Part shown: positions 42,935-53,001 of the stretch, one piece after another
Numbering within the stretch: the stretch's first letter is position 1
How the letters are laid out: every line of letters starts with the position of its first letter
NCBI RefSeq assembly: GCF_025397995.1
Contig: NZ_CP104550.1
Span: forward strand, 648,001 to 712,000
Direction of reading: 5' to 3'
Length of the DNA: 64,000 nucleotides
Source: Methanothermobacter wolfeii
GTDB taxonomy: Archaea > Methanobacteriota > Methanobacteria > Methanobacteriales > Methanothermobacteraceae
Program-made: the position numbers and the translations under genes
Notes under the pieces: generated by a model
Database searches by the model: none
What the model saw: only the letters and a program-made list of their open reading frames with translations
Told to the model about the DNA's origin: nothing

Positions 42935-45900
42935 CTAGAATGGTAGTTCCTCATAGTACCCCTTTATACTGGCGCTATTCCAGTTCTTTATAACTCCAAA
43001 GGAGTTCATATTGCTTGATGCATCAGCGTTTACCCATGCACCGTTTACATAGAGCTGGGCCCAGACGTGTCCATAGGTGTTCCCTGAAATGAAGGTGCAT
43101 GCTGCATGGACGTACCTCGCCTGTATCCCTGCAGCCCTTGAAAGGGCCACCAGGAGGTGGGTGATGTCCACACAGTTACCTGACCGGTTTTTGAGTGTTC
43201 CCAGGGCACCGTACCTTGTGTTGTAGTAGAAGCTGTAACTGATATTATCCCTGACCCAGTTGAAGATTGCGGTTGCCTTTGAGAGTGCCGATGTAAGTCC
43301 TTTAGTGATGCTCGATGCAAGCGCCCTTATCTCAGGACTGCCCACCTGACAGTTTGCTGTTGCTGCAAGGTACTTTCCTGAGAAAACAGAACTGTCAACC
43401 GTCACATAGTTGGGCAGTCTGCCGTTGGCCTCCTGGAATGCGACGATCTTTGAGAAGATGTAGAGGAGGACATTGAAGCTGAGGTCCCCTGCAGTTGATG
43501 AGATCCTTGATGGTGCGTTCCCTGTTGATGACATGTAATTAAGGACATCTGAGGCTATTCTCAGGTACTCCTCCTTCTGAATTGTCCCTGAAGCCGTGAG
43601 ATTTATATCTGATGCTTCACTGAAGGACCCTCTCTCAGGGGTCCTGCCGCTGATGAGCCCTGCCAGCATGTAGAGGAATTCACCAGGAGTGACCTGCATC
43701 TCCCCCACGGTGACGTAGTTGGGGAGCCTGTGATTTGACTCCACAAATGCCTTAACCCTGCTGGCCGCGTCCATGATCATGGATGAGGTCAGTGAATTGT
43801 CAGCGACCGGCTTTGTTATTGCAGCTGGAACTCCACCAAGGAATTCCCTGTCAATCTTTCCTGAGAAAACAGAACTGTCAACCGTCACATAGTTGGGCAG
43901 TCTGCCGTTGGCCTCCTGGAATGCGACGATCTTTGAGAAGATGTAGAGGAGGACATTGAAGCTGAGGTCCCCTGCAGTTGATGAGATCCTTGATGGTGCG
44001 TTCCCTGTTGATGACATGTAATTAAGGACATCTGAGGCTATTCTCAGGTACTCCTCCTTCTGAATTGTCCCTGAAGCCGTGAGATTTATATCTGATGCTT
44101 CACTGAAGGACCCTCTCTCAGGGGTCCTGCCGCTGATGAGCCCTGCCAGCATGTAGAGGAATTCACCAGGAGTGACCTGCATCTCCCCCACGGTGACGTA
44201 GTTGGGGAGCCTGTGATTTGACTCCACAAATGCCTTAACCCTGCTGGCCGCGTCCATGATCATGGATGAGGTCAGTGAATTGTCAGCGACCGGCTTTGTT
44301 ATTGCAGCTGGAACTCCACCAAGGAATTCCCTGTCAATCTTTCCTGAGAAAACAGAACTGTCAACCGTCACATAGTTGGGCAGTCTGCCGTTGGCCTCCT
44401 GGAATGCGACGATCTTTGAGAAGATGTAGAGGAGGACATTGAAGCTGAGGTCCCCTGCAGTTGATGAGATCCTTGATGGTGCGTTCCCTGTTGATGACAT
44501 GTAATTAAGGACATCTGAGGCTATTCTCAGGTACTCCTCCTTCTGAATTGTCCCTGAAGCCGTGAGATTTATATCTGATGCTTCACTGAAGGACCCTCTC
44601 TCAGGGGTCCTGCCGCTGATGAGCCCTGCCAGCATGTAGAGGAATTCACCAGGAGTGACCTGCATCTCCCCCACGGTGACGTAGTTGGGGAGCCTGTGAT
44701 TTGACTCCACAAATGCCTTAACCCTGCTGGCCGCGTCCATGATCATGGATGAGGTCAGTGAATTGTCAGCGACCGGCTTTGTTATTGCAGCTGGAACTCC
44801 ACCAAGGAATTCCCTGTCAATCTTTCCTGAGAAAACAGAACTGTCAACCGTCACATAGTTGGGCAGTCTGCCGTTGGCCTCCTGGAATGCGACGATCTTT
44901 GAGAAGATGTAGAGGAGGACATTGAAGCTGAGGTCCCCTGCAGTTGATGAGATCCTTGATGGTGCGTTCCCTGTTGATGACATGTAATTAAGGACATCTG
45001 AGGCTATTCTCAGGTACTCCTCCTTCTGAATTGTCCCTGAAGCCGTGAGATTTATATCTGATGCTTCACTGAAGGACCCTCTCTCAGGGGTCCTGCCGCT
45101 GATGAGCCCTGCCAGCATGTAGAGGAATTCACCAGGAGTGACCTGCATCTCCCCCACGGTGACGTAGTTGGGGAGCCTGTGATTTGACTCCACAAATGCC
45201 TTAACCCTGCTGGCCGCGTCCATGATCATGGATGAGGTCAGTGAATTGTCAGCGACCGGCTTTGTTATTGCAGCTGGAACTCCACCAAGGAATTCCCTGT
45301 CAATCAGTCCGTACCTGAAGAGGGCGTAGCCATCAGCCCCTCCACGAAGGGCGGCGTTAATATCTCCAAGGAGTTCATCTGCAGGGATGGGTGTCACATC
45401 AGCATCTGACCTGTAGGTCTGAAGACCTGTCCACACCTCTGCACTGAGGCTCTTACTCTTGATGTAGGCGGAGACGTTCTCTATCCATGATGAACCTTCA
45501 CGGTAGTTGCCCTTGTATGCCATCGGGATGAGGACGTCAAGGTACTCTGCGAGTTTCGTGTAGTCCTGACCATAATAGTAGGCGTTGACTCCCTTCTCGG
45601 GCATGAGGGCCGCTGATAGAAGAAATTCAGGGTTAACTGATTTAACAGCTTCACTTATCCTCTTAACTATCCCGGTTATGGCCTCTGTTGCACCTGGGCT
45701 CTGGTATGCGTTACCAGGGTATCTGATGTAGTCAAGGTGCACGCCCCCGACACCACTGATGCCCGTGTATCCGAGCACCCTCTGTGTGAGGTTGTCTATG
45801 AATTCCTGGGTGGGGTCGAACCAGTTACCGCTTGAGTCCTTGAGGCAGATGACCCAGACGCTCACCCTCAAACCATTGGCTGAGGCGTTTCCAAGGAATG

Positions 45901-46288
45901 AGGTAAGGTTTGACCTGAACCTTGCATCGTTGAAGGCCAGCTGCTCAAGGAAGATATCGGTTATACCCTTACCCTTGAGTTCCTGGAAGTCGACCTTACC
46001 CATATCATAGGCCTTCACCCAGAGGGCTCCGTGGGGTGCTTCACCTGCAGCAACATCAGCGCTGCTTCCAGGCGAATCAACCCCACCACCCTCGGTGCTC
46101 TCTGCATCACCCTTAGGGGTGTCGGTGCTGTTCTCTGCATCACATGTATCGTTAATGGAACTGGAATCTGCGGTGCCGTTGAGGTCCTGAACATCCGGTT
46201 CATTGAGTTCGACGGCATATGAAATATTTGAGCCCATAAGGATTAGCGCCAGAAATAGGGCTGTTAAAATATTCAACTTTCTCGAAAT
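42935..46288 (-). CDS. secreted bifunctional pseudomurein hydrolase: glycosidase-like barrel, wall-binding repeats, endoisopeptidase-like domain
   Basis: About 1117 residues. I take ATT 46288 as start: GGAGG lies seven bases upstream and the frame gives MSRKLNILTALFLALILMGS, a better signal peptide than from TTG 46276. A low-complexity linker leads to a TIM-barrel glycosidase-like domain (~80-325) with GISGVGGVHLDYIRYPGNAY, the motif of GHL10/DUF4015-type enzymes. Then come four 161-residue units, each with two pseudomurein-binding repeats ending HRLPNYVTV and GRLPNYVTV. The last ~145 residues are transglutaminase-like with Cys (SGNCVDITHLL), His (TYGHVWAQLY, 35 residues later) and Asp (WVNADASSN), the triad type of phage PeiW/PeiP, which cut the peptide cross-link. 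It may remodel the cell's own wall. Confidence 0.88.
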   Translation of the reverse strand: MSRKLNILTALFLALILMGSNISYAVELNEPDVQDLNGTADSSSINDTCDAENSTDTPKGDAESTEGGGVDSPGSSADVAAGEAPHGALWVKAYDMGKVDFQELKGKGITDIFLEQLAFNDARFRSNLTSFLGNASANGLRVSVWVICLKDSSGNWFDPTQEFIDNLTQRVLGYTGISGVGGVHLDYIRYPGNAYQSPGATEAITGIVKRISEAVKSVNPEFLLSAALMPEKGVNAYYYGQDYTKLAEYLDVLIPMAYKGNYREGSSWIENVSAYIKSKSLSAEVWTGLQTYRSDADVTPIPADELLGDINAALRGGADGYALFRYGLIDREFLGGVPAAITKPVADNSLTSSMIMDAASRVKAFVESNHRLPNYVTVGEMQVTPGEFLYMLAGLISGRTPERGSFSEASDINLTASGTIQKEEYLRIASDVLNYMSSTGNAPSRISSTAGDLSFNVLLYIFSKIVAFQEANGRLPNYVTVDSSVFSGKIDREFLGGVPAAITKPVADNSLTSSMIMDAASRVKAFVESNHRLPNYVTVGEMQVTPGEFLYMLAGLISGRTPERGSFSEASDINLTASGTIQKEEYLRIASDVLNYMSSTGNAPSRISSTAGDLSFNVLLYIFSKIVAFQEANGRLPNYVTVDSSVFSGKIDREFLGGVPAAITKPVADNSLTSSMIMDAASRVKAFVESNHRLPNYVTVGEMQVTPGEFLYMLAGLISGRTPERGSFSEASDINLTASGTIQKEEYLRIASDVLNYMSSTGNAPSRISSTAGDLSFNVLLYIFSKIVAFQEANGRLPNYVTVDSSVFSGKIDREFLGGVPAAITKPVADNSLTSSMIMDAASRVKAFVESNHRLPNYVTVGEMQVTPGEFLYMLAGLISGRTPERGSFSEASDINLTASGTIQKEEYLRIASDVLNYMSSTGNAPSRISSTAGDLSFNVLLYIFSKIVAFQEANGRLPNYVTVDSSVFSGKYLAATANCQVGSPEIRALASSITKGLTSALSKATAIFNWVRDNISYSFYYNTRYGALGTLKNRSGNCVDITHLLVALSRAAGIQARYVHAACTFISGNTYGHVWAQLYVNGAWVNADASSNMNSFGVIKNWNSASIKGYYEELPF
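43374..45305 (-). repeat. four tandem 483-bp repeat units
   Basis: Units start at 43374, 43857, 44340 and 44823; the spacing is exactly 483 bp (161 codons), and I saw no differences where I compared the copies. Each encodes IDREFLGGVPAAITKPVADN, two pseudomurein-binding repeats and SSVFSGK. The unit opens with the last residues of the glycosidase-like domain, so a duplication joint lies at GK/IDREF. Confidence 0.95.
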
Positions 46289-46334
46289 TTTACCGCCTCC
46301 AGCGGGGCTTAAATAACCCCATTATAGTCTTAAA

Positions 46335-46360
46335 AAGAGCATATTATATAAATATTGTGG
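46335..46360 (-). promoter_or_regulatory. promoter of the wall hydrolase gene
   Basis: On the minus strand AATATTTATATAATATGCTC is a strong archaeal TATA region about 60 bp before the ATT start at 46288. It leaves a leader of around 40 bases that contains the GGAGGCGGTAAA ribosome binding site. Confidence 0.55.
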
Positions 46361-46569
46361 TTCTAATCCTGAAAAAAGACACTTTAAGAGCTTTTAAAAT
46401 CAAACAAGTCAATATTAGAACTTTTTTTATTCACTGCCAGGAACTTTAAATTAACCAAATCCCCTTTTCAGTTAAAGGAATGCCATTAGCCCTGATTGAA
46501 TCCATGAACCCCATTGTAATCCCGATTTAAGTAGATCCAGGGCAAGGCATCATCCCCAGCCATCCATGA

Positions 46570-49389
46570 TCATTCTTCAAGTTCACATACCTCACCATAA
46601 CAGCTGAATATCTCATCAGATATCCTCCTGGTGGCCTCACGCTTCTCAGAGACCACAAAGTCAGCCCCGGCAGTGTAAAGGTTCTCAGTGTTCTCAAATC
46701 CCCTTATACGGGCTATGATCTTCATGGACTCGTTCAGGGCCCTGGCCTCATGTATCGCATGGACGGTTGAGGGATAATCTGCAATGGCAACCACCATGAC
46801 AGCAGCCTCAGGGACGTTAAAGTGTCTCAGGACGCTCATATAGGTACCGTCACCGTAATAGACGTTGAGGCCCTCATCCCTTGCCTTCCTGACGGCTTCA
46901 GGGTTAACATCAAGGCCTATGTATGGTATCCCATGCTCCTGGCAGAGGTCAGCAAGCCTCCTCCCGGTTATACCCATACCAACAATGATGAGGTGGTCCT
47001 CGAGCTTCAGCCGGGGCTTCTCATACCTTCGACCGTTCTTTATAACCGGATGCACACGTGACCTTACAACCCTCTCAGAGATCCTCGGTGAAAGTGATAT
47101 GAGGAAGGGCGTCAGGGCCATGGTTATAAGTGAGACCGATAGGAATGCCTGGAAGGTCAGGGTGTCCATCAACCCGTACTTTAGCCCTGACTCCGAGAGT
47201 ATGAAGGAGAACTCACCGATCTGGGCAAGCACCAGGCTTATAAGGACAACTATCCTTGCAGAGTAGCCCAGTATGAAGCCAACGAAACTGTTGAGGGCGA
47301 GCTTTATGAGGAGCACCCCCAGGACCGCCAGGACTATAAGGGGCAGGTGGCTCAGGAAGAATCCAAGGTCAAGGAGCATCCCCAGGCTTGTGAGGCTGTC
47401 CATGCTGAAGTCCTCGGGCAGCCCCACACCATCATCTGCAACCGTTAAAATGAACCTCCCATCTCTCTCCTTGAGTCTCACGGTAACCTCCCCGTCCCCG
47501 CCATCAGGGAAGGCGTACTTGAAGGCGTTGGTTACAAGTTCATTCACCATGAGCCCCAGGGGCATTATGGTGTCAAGGTTCAGTTTCACGTCATCGATGT
47601 CAAAGTTCAGCCTGATCCTCTGCCCGGGTTTCTGGTAGGAGAGCATGATGCTCCTTACAAGTCCCTGGATGTAACCCCCCACATCAATGTCTGAGAGGTT
47701 CCCTGAACGGTAGAGCTTCTCATGGATCATGGACATACTCATAACCCTCCCCTGGCTGTCCTTAAGGGCCTCAACCACCTTCGGGTTGTCAATGTAGCTG
47801 CTCTGAAGGTTCAGGAGGCTTGATACGACCTGAAGGTTGTTCTTTACCCTGTGGTGGATCTCCCTCAGGAGTAGCTCCTTCTCCTCCAGGGATGATACAA
47901 GCTTCTCCTGGTAGAACAGCCTCTTGAGGGTTGATGAAGCCTCGGTCCCCATGGCCTCAAGGAGCCTGATATCATACTCATTGGTTTTCTGACCAGGGAA
48001 CAGCATGAATCCCAGGGTCTCATCACCGTGCCTCAGGGCGGCGACCGTGAAGCCATCCACCAGTGCCACGCTCTGATCCCCCAGCTCCTTGAGGACCTCT
48101 GACGGGTCAAGGGGAAGGGACCCCTCCCCTGAAATGATGGGTTCGTTTCCATCATGGATGTAGACCCAGCCCCCTGGAAGTCCAAGGTACTCCCCTGCAA
48201 GTTTCATTATGGTCCTGAAGAGATCCTCAGGGGTCCTGCTATGATTTATATCCTTCAGTATCTCATTAAGGACCCTGAACTCATCCAGACGCCTCCTGGC
48301 GACCCCCTCGGACCTCTCGGTTTTCTCTATCCTGTTCATCAGCCTCCTGGTGTACCTCTGGTCCTGGGCAACCAGTGAGTAGCCCACAGGGTCAGGGCCC
48401 TCCTTTATGAGGGATATGAATAACTTGACAGGGATCCTCTCACCCCCCGGGGTGACGTAGTCAATCAGGACAAGTTCATGATGATAGTCACCCTTCACAT
48501 GCCTTGAGGCATCCTTCACATACTCCAATTCGACCTCAAGGATTTCCTGGTGGTCCTCTGCTGTGAATCTCCTCCAGTCCTCACCGGCATGGATTCCAAG
48601 TTCAGCCTCCGCCCGGTAATTAATACGTGTCACCCTCCCCTCAGGGTCAAGGAGGATGACGAGGTCCGTGACCTTGTCGATTATGCTTTCACCTGCAAGG
48701 GAAGGGCTGATGACAGGGGGCGTGAGGGTTACCATGCCGGATATGCCTGCAAGGCCTGCAAGGCCTATCAGCTGCCCTGCCAGATTAACGGTCTGCATGT
48801 CCAGTGAGGGTAGGAAGGAGCTCAGGATCCACCCTCCGATGAGGCTGAGGGAGGATGTCATGAATATGATGGTTGAAATCTTTCTCTCATGGTAGAGGGG
48901 GGCCGTCCTTGCATGGTTCCATATGAGGGTTATGCCTGATCCGAAGTACCCGAAAATGTAGATCTGAAGGAGGAGCTCCAGGGGACGGTTCCTGATTATT
49001 TCAATCTGCCAGACTCCATTGACCATGGACACTGCAGGTGTTATCATTGAACTGCTGATTATGATGAAGAGGATGATGATGGGGGGTATTATTATGAGGG
49101 ATCCGGCCTTATCCATCCTCCTGTCACCGGCAGAGAGTACAAGGGCGAAGTTAAGAAACAGTGCCGGTAGAAGACATAAACCGATCCCTGAGAGAGTATA
49201 GATCATGATGGCATGTCCCGGTTCAGTTAAAGCATCCATGACCGCGGGACTAACAGCCCAGAGGGCCATTGCAATGGAAATAAGAAAGAAACTCCACTGG
49301 AGGTTTCCCCGCTCCTTCCTAAGGGGGTAGGTGCCGATGATAAGGTAAAGTACGAATGCCAGTATTGAAAGGGTGCTGTAGATGTTCAT
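46570..49389 (-). CDS. chimera: 7TM-PAS-GAF histidine kinase fused in frame to KefB-type antiporter C-terminal half
   Basis: Residues ~1-225 form seven helices (histidine-kinase 7TM sensor type), ~230-345 a PAS domain ([19 protein letters not shown]), ~375-520 a GAF domain, then [20 protein letters not shown] and an ATPase domain with [16 protein letters not shown] and [12 protein letters not shown]. At residue ~666, in SLTSLGM, the kinase ends without its last ~40 residues. The frame continues without a break as the later helices of a CPA2 antiporter ([35 protein letters not shown]) and a TrkA-N domain ([16 protein letters not shown]...GLDVNPEAV). The joint is at SLGM, which both families can have, so a deletion by short homology is likely. 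Neither half is complete. Confidence 0.85.
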   Translation of the reverse strand: MNIYSTLSILAFVLYLIIGTYPLRKERGNLQWSFFLISIAMALWAVSPAVMDALTEPGHAIMIYTLSGIGLCLLPALFLNFALVLSAGDRRMDKAGSLIIIPPIIILFIIISSSMITPAVSMVNGVWQIEIIRNRPLELLLQIYIFGYFGSGITLIWNHARTAPLYHERKISTIIFMTSSLSLIGGWILSSFLPSLDMQTVNLAGQLIGLAGLAGISGMVTLTPPVISPSLAGESIIDKVTDLVILLDPEGRVTRINYRAEAELGIHAGEDWRRFTAEDHQEILEVELEYVKDASRHVKGDYHHELVLIDYVTPGGERIPVKLFISLIKEGPDPVGYSLVAQDQRYTRRLMNRIEKTERSEGVARRRLDEFRVLNEILKDINHSRTPEDLFRTIMKLAGEYLGLPGGWVYIHDGNEPIISGEGSLPLDPSEVLKELGDQSVALVDGFTVAALRHGDETLGFMLFPGQKTNEYDIRLLEAMGTEASSTLKRLFYQEKLVSSLEEKELLLREIHHRVKNNLQVVSSLLNLQSSYIDNPKVVEALKDSQGRVMSMSMIHEKLYRSGNLSDIDVGGYIQGLVRSIMLSYQKPGQRIRLNFDIDDVKLNLDTIMPLGLMVNELVTNAFKYAFPDGGDGEVTVRLKERDGRFILTVADDGVGLPEDFSMDSLTSLGMLLDLGFFLSHLPLIVLAVLGVLLIKLALNSFVGFILGYSARIVVLISLVLAQIGEFSFILSESGLKYGLMDTLTFQAFLSVSLITMALTPFLISLSPRISERVVRSRVHPVIKNGRRYEKPRLKLEDHLIIVGMGITGRRLADLCQEHGIPYIGLDVNPEAVRKARDEGLNVYYGDGTYMSVLRHFNVPEAAVMVVAIADYPSTVHAIHEARALNESMKIIARIRGFENTENLYTAGADFVVSEKREATRRISDEIFSCYGEVCELEE

Positions 49390-49481
49390 CCGCCCACAAT
49401 CCTATAATAAAATGAGGTGGTATACTCTAGTTAGAAGGAACAGTCTTTATAAAGTTTTCACCAGTAATCAGGAGGAACAGA

Positions 49482-50594
49482 ATGTTATCATCCAATTCCA
49501 TTGCAGAGTTCCTGATTAATTCAGGACTGGGAAGGGTTCTGAATTCAATTATAAGGCTTATAAACAGAATCATACCTAAAAGGGAAAACCAGATACTCTT
49601 TGAGAGCATACCTGATATTTCTGATAACCCATTCTACCTTTACAGTTACATGAAGGAACTTGGAGAGGATTACCGGTTTGTGTGGGTGGTTGACAGTATC
49701 CATAAGGATTTTGAGGAACCCCAGTATATCAGGAATACACCATCTGAGATCTGGCAGTTCTTCAGGTCAAGGTACATAGTAACATCCCATGGTCACCATC
49801 TGCTTATAAGGGCTGGAAATCAGGTTTTTGTGAACCTCTGGCATGGCATGCCCCTCAAGGCCATGGGGTATACAGAGCCCGCTGGGAAACCTGTTCTGCT
49901 CCTCCAGGGAGTGGATGATGAGAACTATTACATGATTGCAACATCAACCATAATGCGGAACGCCCTTGCAGCCTGCTTCAACCAGGACGCCAGGAGGATA
50001 CACATAACCGGACAGCCAAGGAACGATAAACTCTTCAGGACACCTGAGGAAAAGACGGAATTTAATGGTGTTATACTCTACACACCAACCTACAGGGACA
50101 CAGGTACCGATGCATCCATATTCAGTCTTCCAGACTACACTGAAGAGAAACTACAGGACTTTCTCAGGGAGAGGGGATTATGTTTCCTCGTGAAACTCCA
50201 CCCCCTTGATAGGGGAGTTCGGATCCCCACAGGAGACAACATAAGGGTTCTTGAACCATCAGCTGACATCTATGACGTCCTTGCAGGTGTCGATGTCCTT
50301 GTAACAGATTATTCATCCATCTACTTCGATTTCCTCCTCCTGGACAGACCCATAATATTCACCGTACCCGACCTTGAGGAGTACAGGAGGGTCAGGGGCT
50401 TCGTCCTTGAACCCTTCGAGTTCTGGACGCCCGGACCCAAGGTGAGGACCTTCAGGGAATTCCTTGATGAACTTGAAAGATCCCTGAATGACCCCCAGTA
50501 TTATGCGGGGGAGAGGAGAACGATCAATGAACTGGTGAACCATTACAGGGATGATAGATCATCGGAAAGGGTATACAGGCTTGTGTGGGGTTAA
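49482..50594 (+). CDS. CDP-glycerol:poly(glycerophosphate) glycerophosphotransferase family protein
   Basis: This 370-residue protein starts at ATG behind AGGAGGAACAG. It has the TagB/TagF-family signatures: [30 protein letters not shown] (catalytic His), [21 protein letters not shown]-like [21 protein letters not shown] and the donor-binding [19 protein letters not shown]. These enzymes add glycerol phosphate, or another polyol phosphate, from a CDP-activated donor to a teichoic-acid-type chain. The N-terminal ~35 residues form a membrane-associating helix. It shares almost identical DNA stretches with its paralogue at 53002-54135. The GT4 gene starts two bases after its stop. Confidence 0.9.
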   Translation: MLSSNSIAEFLINSGLGRVLNSIIRLINRIIPKRENQILFESIPDISDNPFYLYSYMKELGEDYRFVWVVDSIHKDFEEPQYIRNTPSEIWQFFRSRYIVTSHGHHLLIRAGNQVFVNLWHGMPLKAMGYTEPAGKPVLLLQGVDDENYYMIATSTIMRNALAACFNQDARRIHITGQPRNDKLFRTPEEKTEFNGVILYTPTYRDTGTDASIFSLPDYTEEKLQDFLRERGLCFLVKLHPLDRGVRIPTGDNIRVLEPSADIYDVLAGVDVLVTDYSSIYFDFLLLDRPIIFTVPDLEEYRRVRGFVLEPFEFWTPGPKVRTFREFLDELERSLNDPQYYAGERRTINELVNHYRDDRSSERVYRLVWG

Positions 50595-50596
50595 AA

Positions 50597-51829
50597 ATGC
50601 GCATAGGGATACTTATACCTTCACTGGATGATACTGGAATGGCGAGGGCCGCTGCCCAGCTCTCCATCATGCTGGATCAGCTCTCACATGAGGTCCACAT
50701 CATAACCGGCTACAGACACACGCCCATGCAGAATTATGAGGGCAAACTCCACATGCTGGATGTTAAACCAGCCATGGTGAATCAGAGCTTCCCTGAAAGG
50801 ATAATGCTCTTCCTAAAACGCTTAACCGCTTTGAGGAAACTCAGGAGGATGCTTAAAACTGATGTGATGATCTCATTTTCTGAGGCCATGAGTATACAGA
50901 ACATTCTAACAGCAGGGGATGAAGGGGTGATCATCAGCCACCACACCCTCCTTTCAAGGAATGAGAATCTCCAGGACATCTACGGGAAACTGGTGAAGTT
51001 CCTCATAAAGCTCCTCTATTCCAGGGCAGACCTTATTGTCCCTGTATCTGAAAAATCAGCTTCAGACCTTGTAAGGAACTTCAGCATAGACCCTGAACTT
51101 ATAAGGGTTATACCTAATCCGGTACCTGTGGAGGAGATAGAAAGAATGGCCTCTGAAGACCTTGAAGGCTACCATGAAATCTTTAAAGATCCTGTAATTA
51201 TAAATGCAGGCAGACTCACCCATGCAAAGGGACAGAGGTATCTTCTGAGAATATTCAGGGAGCTCCTGGATGATTTCCCTGACCTGAAACTTGTTATACT
51301 TGGTGATGGAGAACTCAGGGATTCCCTTCTGAAATTCTCCAGGGAACTCGGACTTAAGGTTTGTCATGATGCCCCTGATTCAGGGGACTTTCAGGTTTAT
51401 TTCCTTGGTTTCCAGAAGAATCCTTACAGGTTTTTTTCACGTTCAAAGCTTTTTGTTCTGACATCATTAAGGGAGGCCCTCCCCATGGCCATAATGGAGG
51501 CCATGTCAGTCTTTCTTCCTGTGGTGGCATCAGACTGTGGGGGTACAAGAGAGATACTGGCTCCTGGCACCGACCCTGATATTGAAACATCCAGGGCTGA
51601 ATTTGCAGCTTACGGTGTGCTCCTCCCGGTCTTCAGGGATGAAGTGGAGGCCGGTGACAAACTCACAGAACCCGAAAAGGTCTGGATCCAGGCACTCCGG
51701 AGAATACTTCAGGACCCCTCCATGATCGAATGCTACTCTAGGAGGGCCTCATCCAGGATGAATGATTTCAGATGGGAGAAAATAAGGGGTTTGTGGGAGT
51801 CTCTCCTTGATGATTTCCAGTTCAGGTGA
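50597..51829 (+). CDS. GT4 glycosyltransferase
   Basis: This 410-residue GT-B enzyme from ATG 50597 (MRIGILIPSLDDTGMARAAA) has a GTGGGG site just inside the end of the preceding gene. It has VIISHHTLLSRNENL, ADLIVPVSEKSASDL and IRVIPNPVPVEEIE in domain 1, and VIINAGRLTHAKGQRYLLRI, VILGDGELRDSL, SKLFVLTSLREALPMAIMEA and LPVVASDCGGTREIL in domain 2. It is similar in layout to PglH/AmsK-like N-acetylhexosaminyl or galactosyl transferases. Coupled to the glycerophosphotransferase gene, so it probably acts on the same polymer or its linkage unit. Intact. Confidence 0.9.
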   Translation: MRIGILIPSLDDTGMARAAAQLSIMLDQLSHEVHIITGYRHTPMQNYEGKLHMLDVKPAMVNQSFPERIMLFLKRLTALRKLRRMLKTDVMISFSEAMSIQNILTAGDEGVIISHHTLLSRNENLQDIYGKLVKFLIKLLYSRADLIVPVSEKSASDLVRNFSIDPELIRVIPNPVPVEEIERMASEDLEGYHEIFKDPVIINAGRLTHAKGQRYLLRIFRELLDDFPDLKLVILGDGELRDSLLKFSRELGLKVCHDAPDSGDFQVYFLGFQKNPYRFFSRSKLFVLTSLREALPMAIMEAMSVFLPVVASDCGGTREILAPGTDPDIETSRAEFAAYGVLLPVFRDEVEAGDKLTEPEKVWIQALRRILQDPSMIECYSRRASSRMNDFRWEKIRGLWESLLDDFQFR

Positions 51830-51867
51830 GTTTTTCAAGGAAGTCATTACTTCTATGAATCCCGTGG

Positions 51868-52866
51868 CTATTTCATAATGTCTCCCAGGAACATGGCCCA
51901 TTTATCAGCAATCCTCAGGGGGTCCCGGGTTTCAGTTATATGCTCTTTAAGTTTCTCACCCCACACAGGGCCCTTTGATGGGTTTTCAATAAACCTTATT
52001 AACTTTTCTATCATTTCACTATCATCTTCAGCTATTATACCATGAACATCGTCTTGGAGTTCCTCGAACTCTCCCCTGAACTTTGCAACCGGAACTCCCA
52101 GGTAACCTGCCTCCAGAACCGCGTAGCCAAGTTCACTCATATCATAGCCCAGGAGCATGATATCCGCTGATCTGACATGGCAGAGGAAGTCATCACGGTA
52201 ACCCATAAACTCTATGCAGTCATCCTCAATTTCAGGGGACTCCCCGAAGACAAGAAGCCTGATCCTGCACCCTGCCTTCCTGTTAACCTCTGATATTACC
52301 TCCGCGAGCCTCTGGATGCTCAGAACCTTTGAACCGCCTATACTCGTATAGGTGACTGCTGTGACACCATCACCCTGGAGGTCCGGGCACTCGCTCACCT
52401 TACCTTCAATCTCATCAGTGATGAGGGCGTTGGGTATGACGGTCGCCCTGAGACGGTTCTTCTTTTTTGTTATCTCAGAAACAGTTGTAACCCTGTCCCT
52501 GTAGATGAACCTTATGAAGATCAACCTGTGAAGGATCCAGTTAATGATTTTGAAGATGTAGTGGATGTTTCCTCCCGGATCTGTCTTTAAGGCTGTCAAT
52601 GCCTCCTGAAGAACCCATCCGTGTATTGTGAGAATTGCAGGTACACCGCTCCTCCTTACCTTCAGGATACCACCTAACTTCAGAGGTCCATGGACATGGA
52701 TAAGATCATAATCTGCAAGGTTAACATCATCAAGATGGGATGCGTAGAATGTTTCAACTTCAGCCCCCAGAATCCTGTAGACGACTTCCTGGGATTTAAC
52801 AGCCCTCACAACCCCTCCTTTTATGGATGTGTCGAAGGGGATTATCATGGCAACTCTTTTCATCAT
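51868..52866 (-). CDS. GT4-like glycosyltransferase
   Basis: This 332-residue GT-B protein begins MMKRVAMIIPFDTSIKGGVV; the second ATG, three bases inside, is equally possible. Domain 1 has DYDLIHVHGPLKLGG and ILTIHGWVLQEALTAL. Domain 2 has VLSIQRLAEVISEVNRKAG, RLLVFGES and SADIMLLGYDMSELGYAVLE, with conserved glutamate, then YLGVPVAKFRGEFEEL. It is shorter than most GT4 proteins but all main blocks are present. It converges on the preceding GT4 gene. The truncated gene at 26282 starts in a similar way. Confidence 0.8.
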   Translation of the reverse strand: MMKRVAMIIPFDTSIKGGVVRAVKSQEVVYRILGAEVETFYASHLDDVNLADYDLIHVHGPLKLGGILKVRRSGVPAILTIHGWVLQEALTALKTDPGGNIHYIFKIINWILHRLIFIRFIYRDRVTTVSEITKKKNRLRATVIPNALITDEIEGKVSECPDLQGDGVTAVTYTSIGGSKVLSIQRLAEVISEVNRKAGCRIRLLVFGESPEIEDDCIEFMGYRDDFLCHVRSADIMLLGYDMSELGYAVLEAGYLGVPVAKFRGEFEELQDDVHGIIAEDDSEMIEKLIRFIENPSKGPVWGEKLKEHITETRDPLRIADKWAMFLGDIMK

Positions 52867-53001
52867 ACCACTTCCCTGAGTTTGGTAAATGATTTTATAT
52901 GAATCCTAGATAAAGTAACTGATATCATGCCAGATGGAGTCATTTAGTGGTAAGTAACGTAACAGGTCGTATGGGAGAGTCATCAGTAATAGGAGGATGA
53001 T

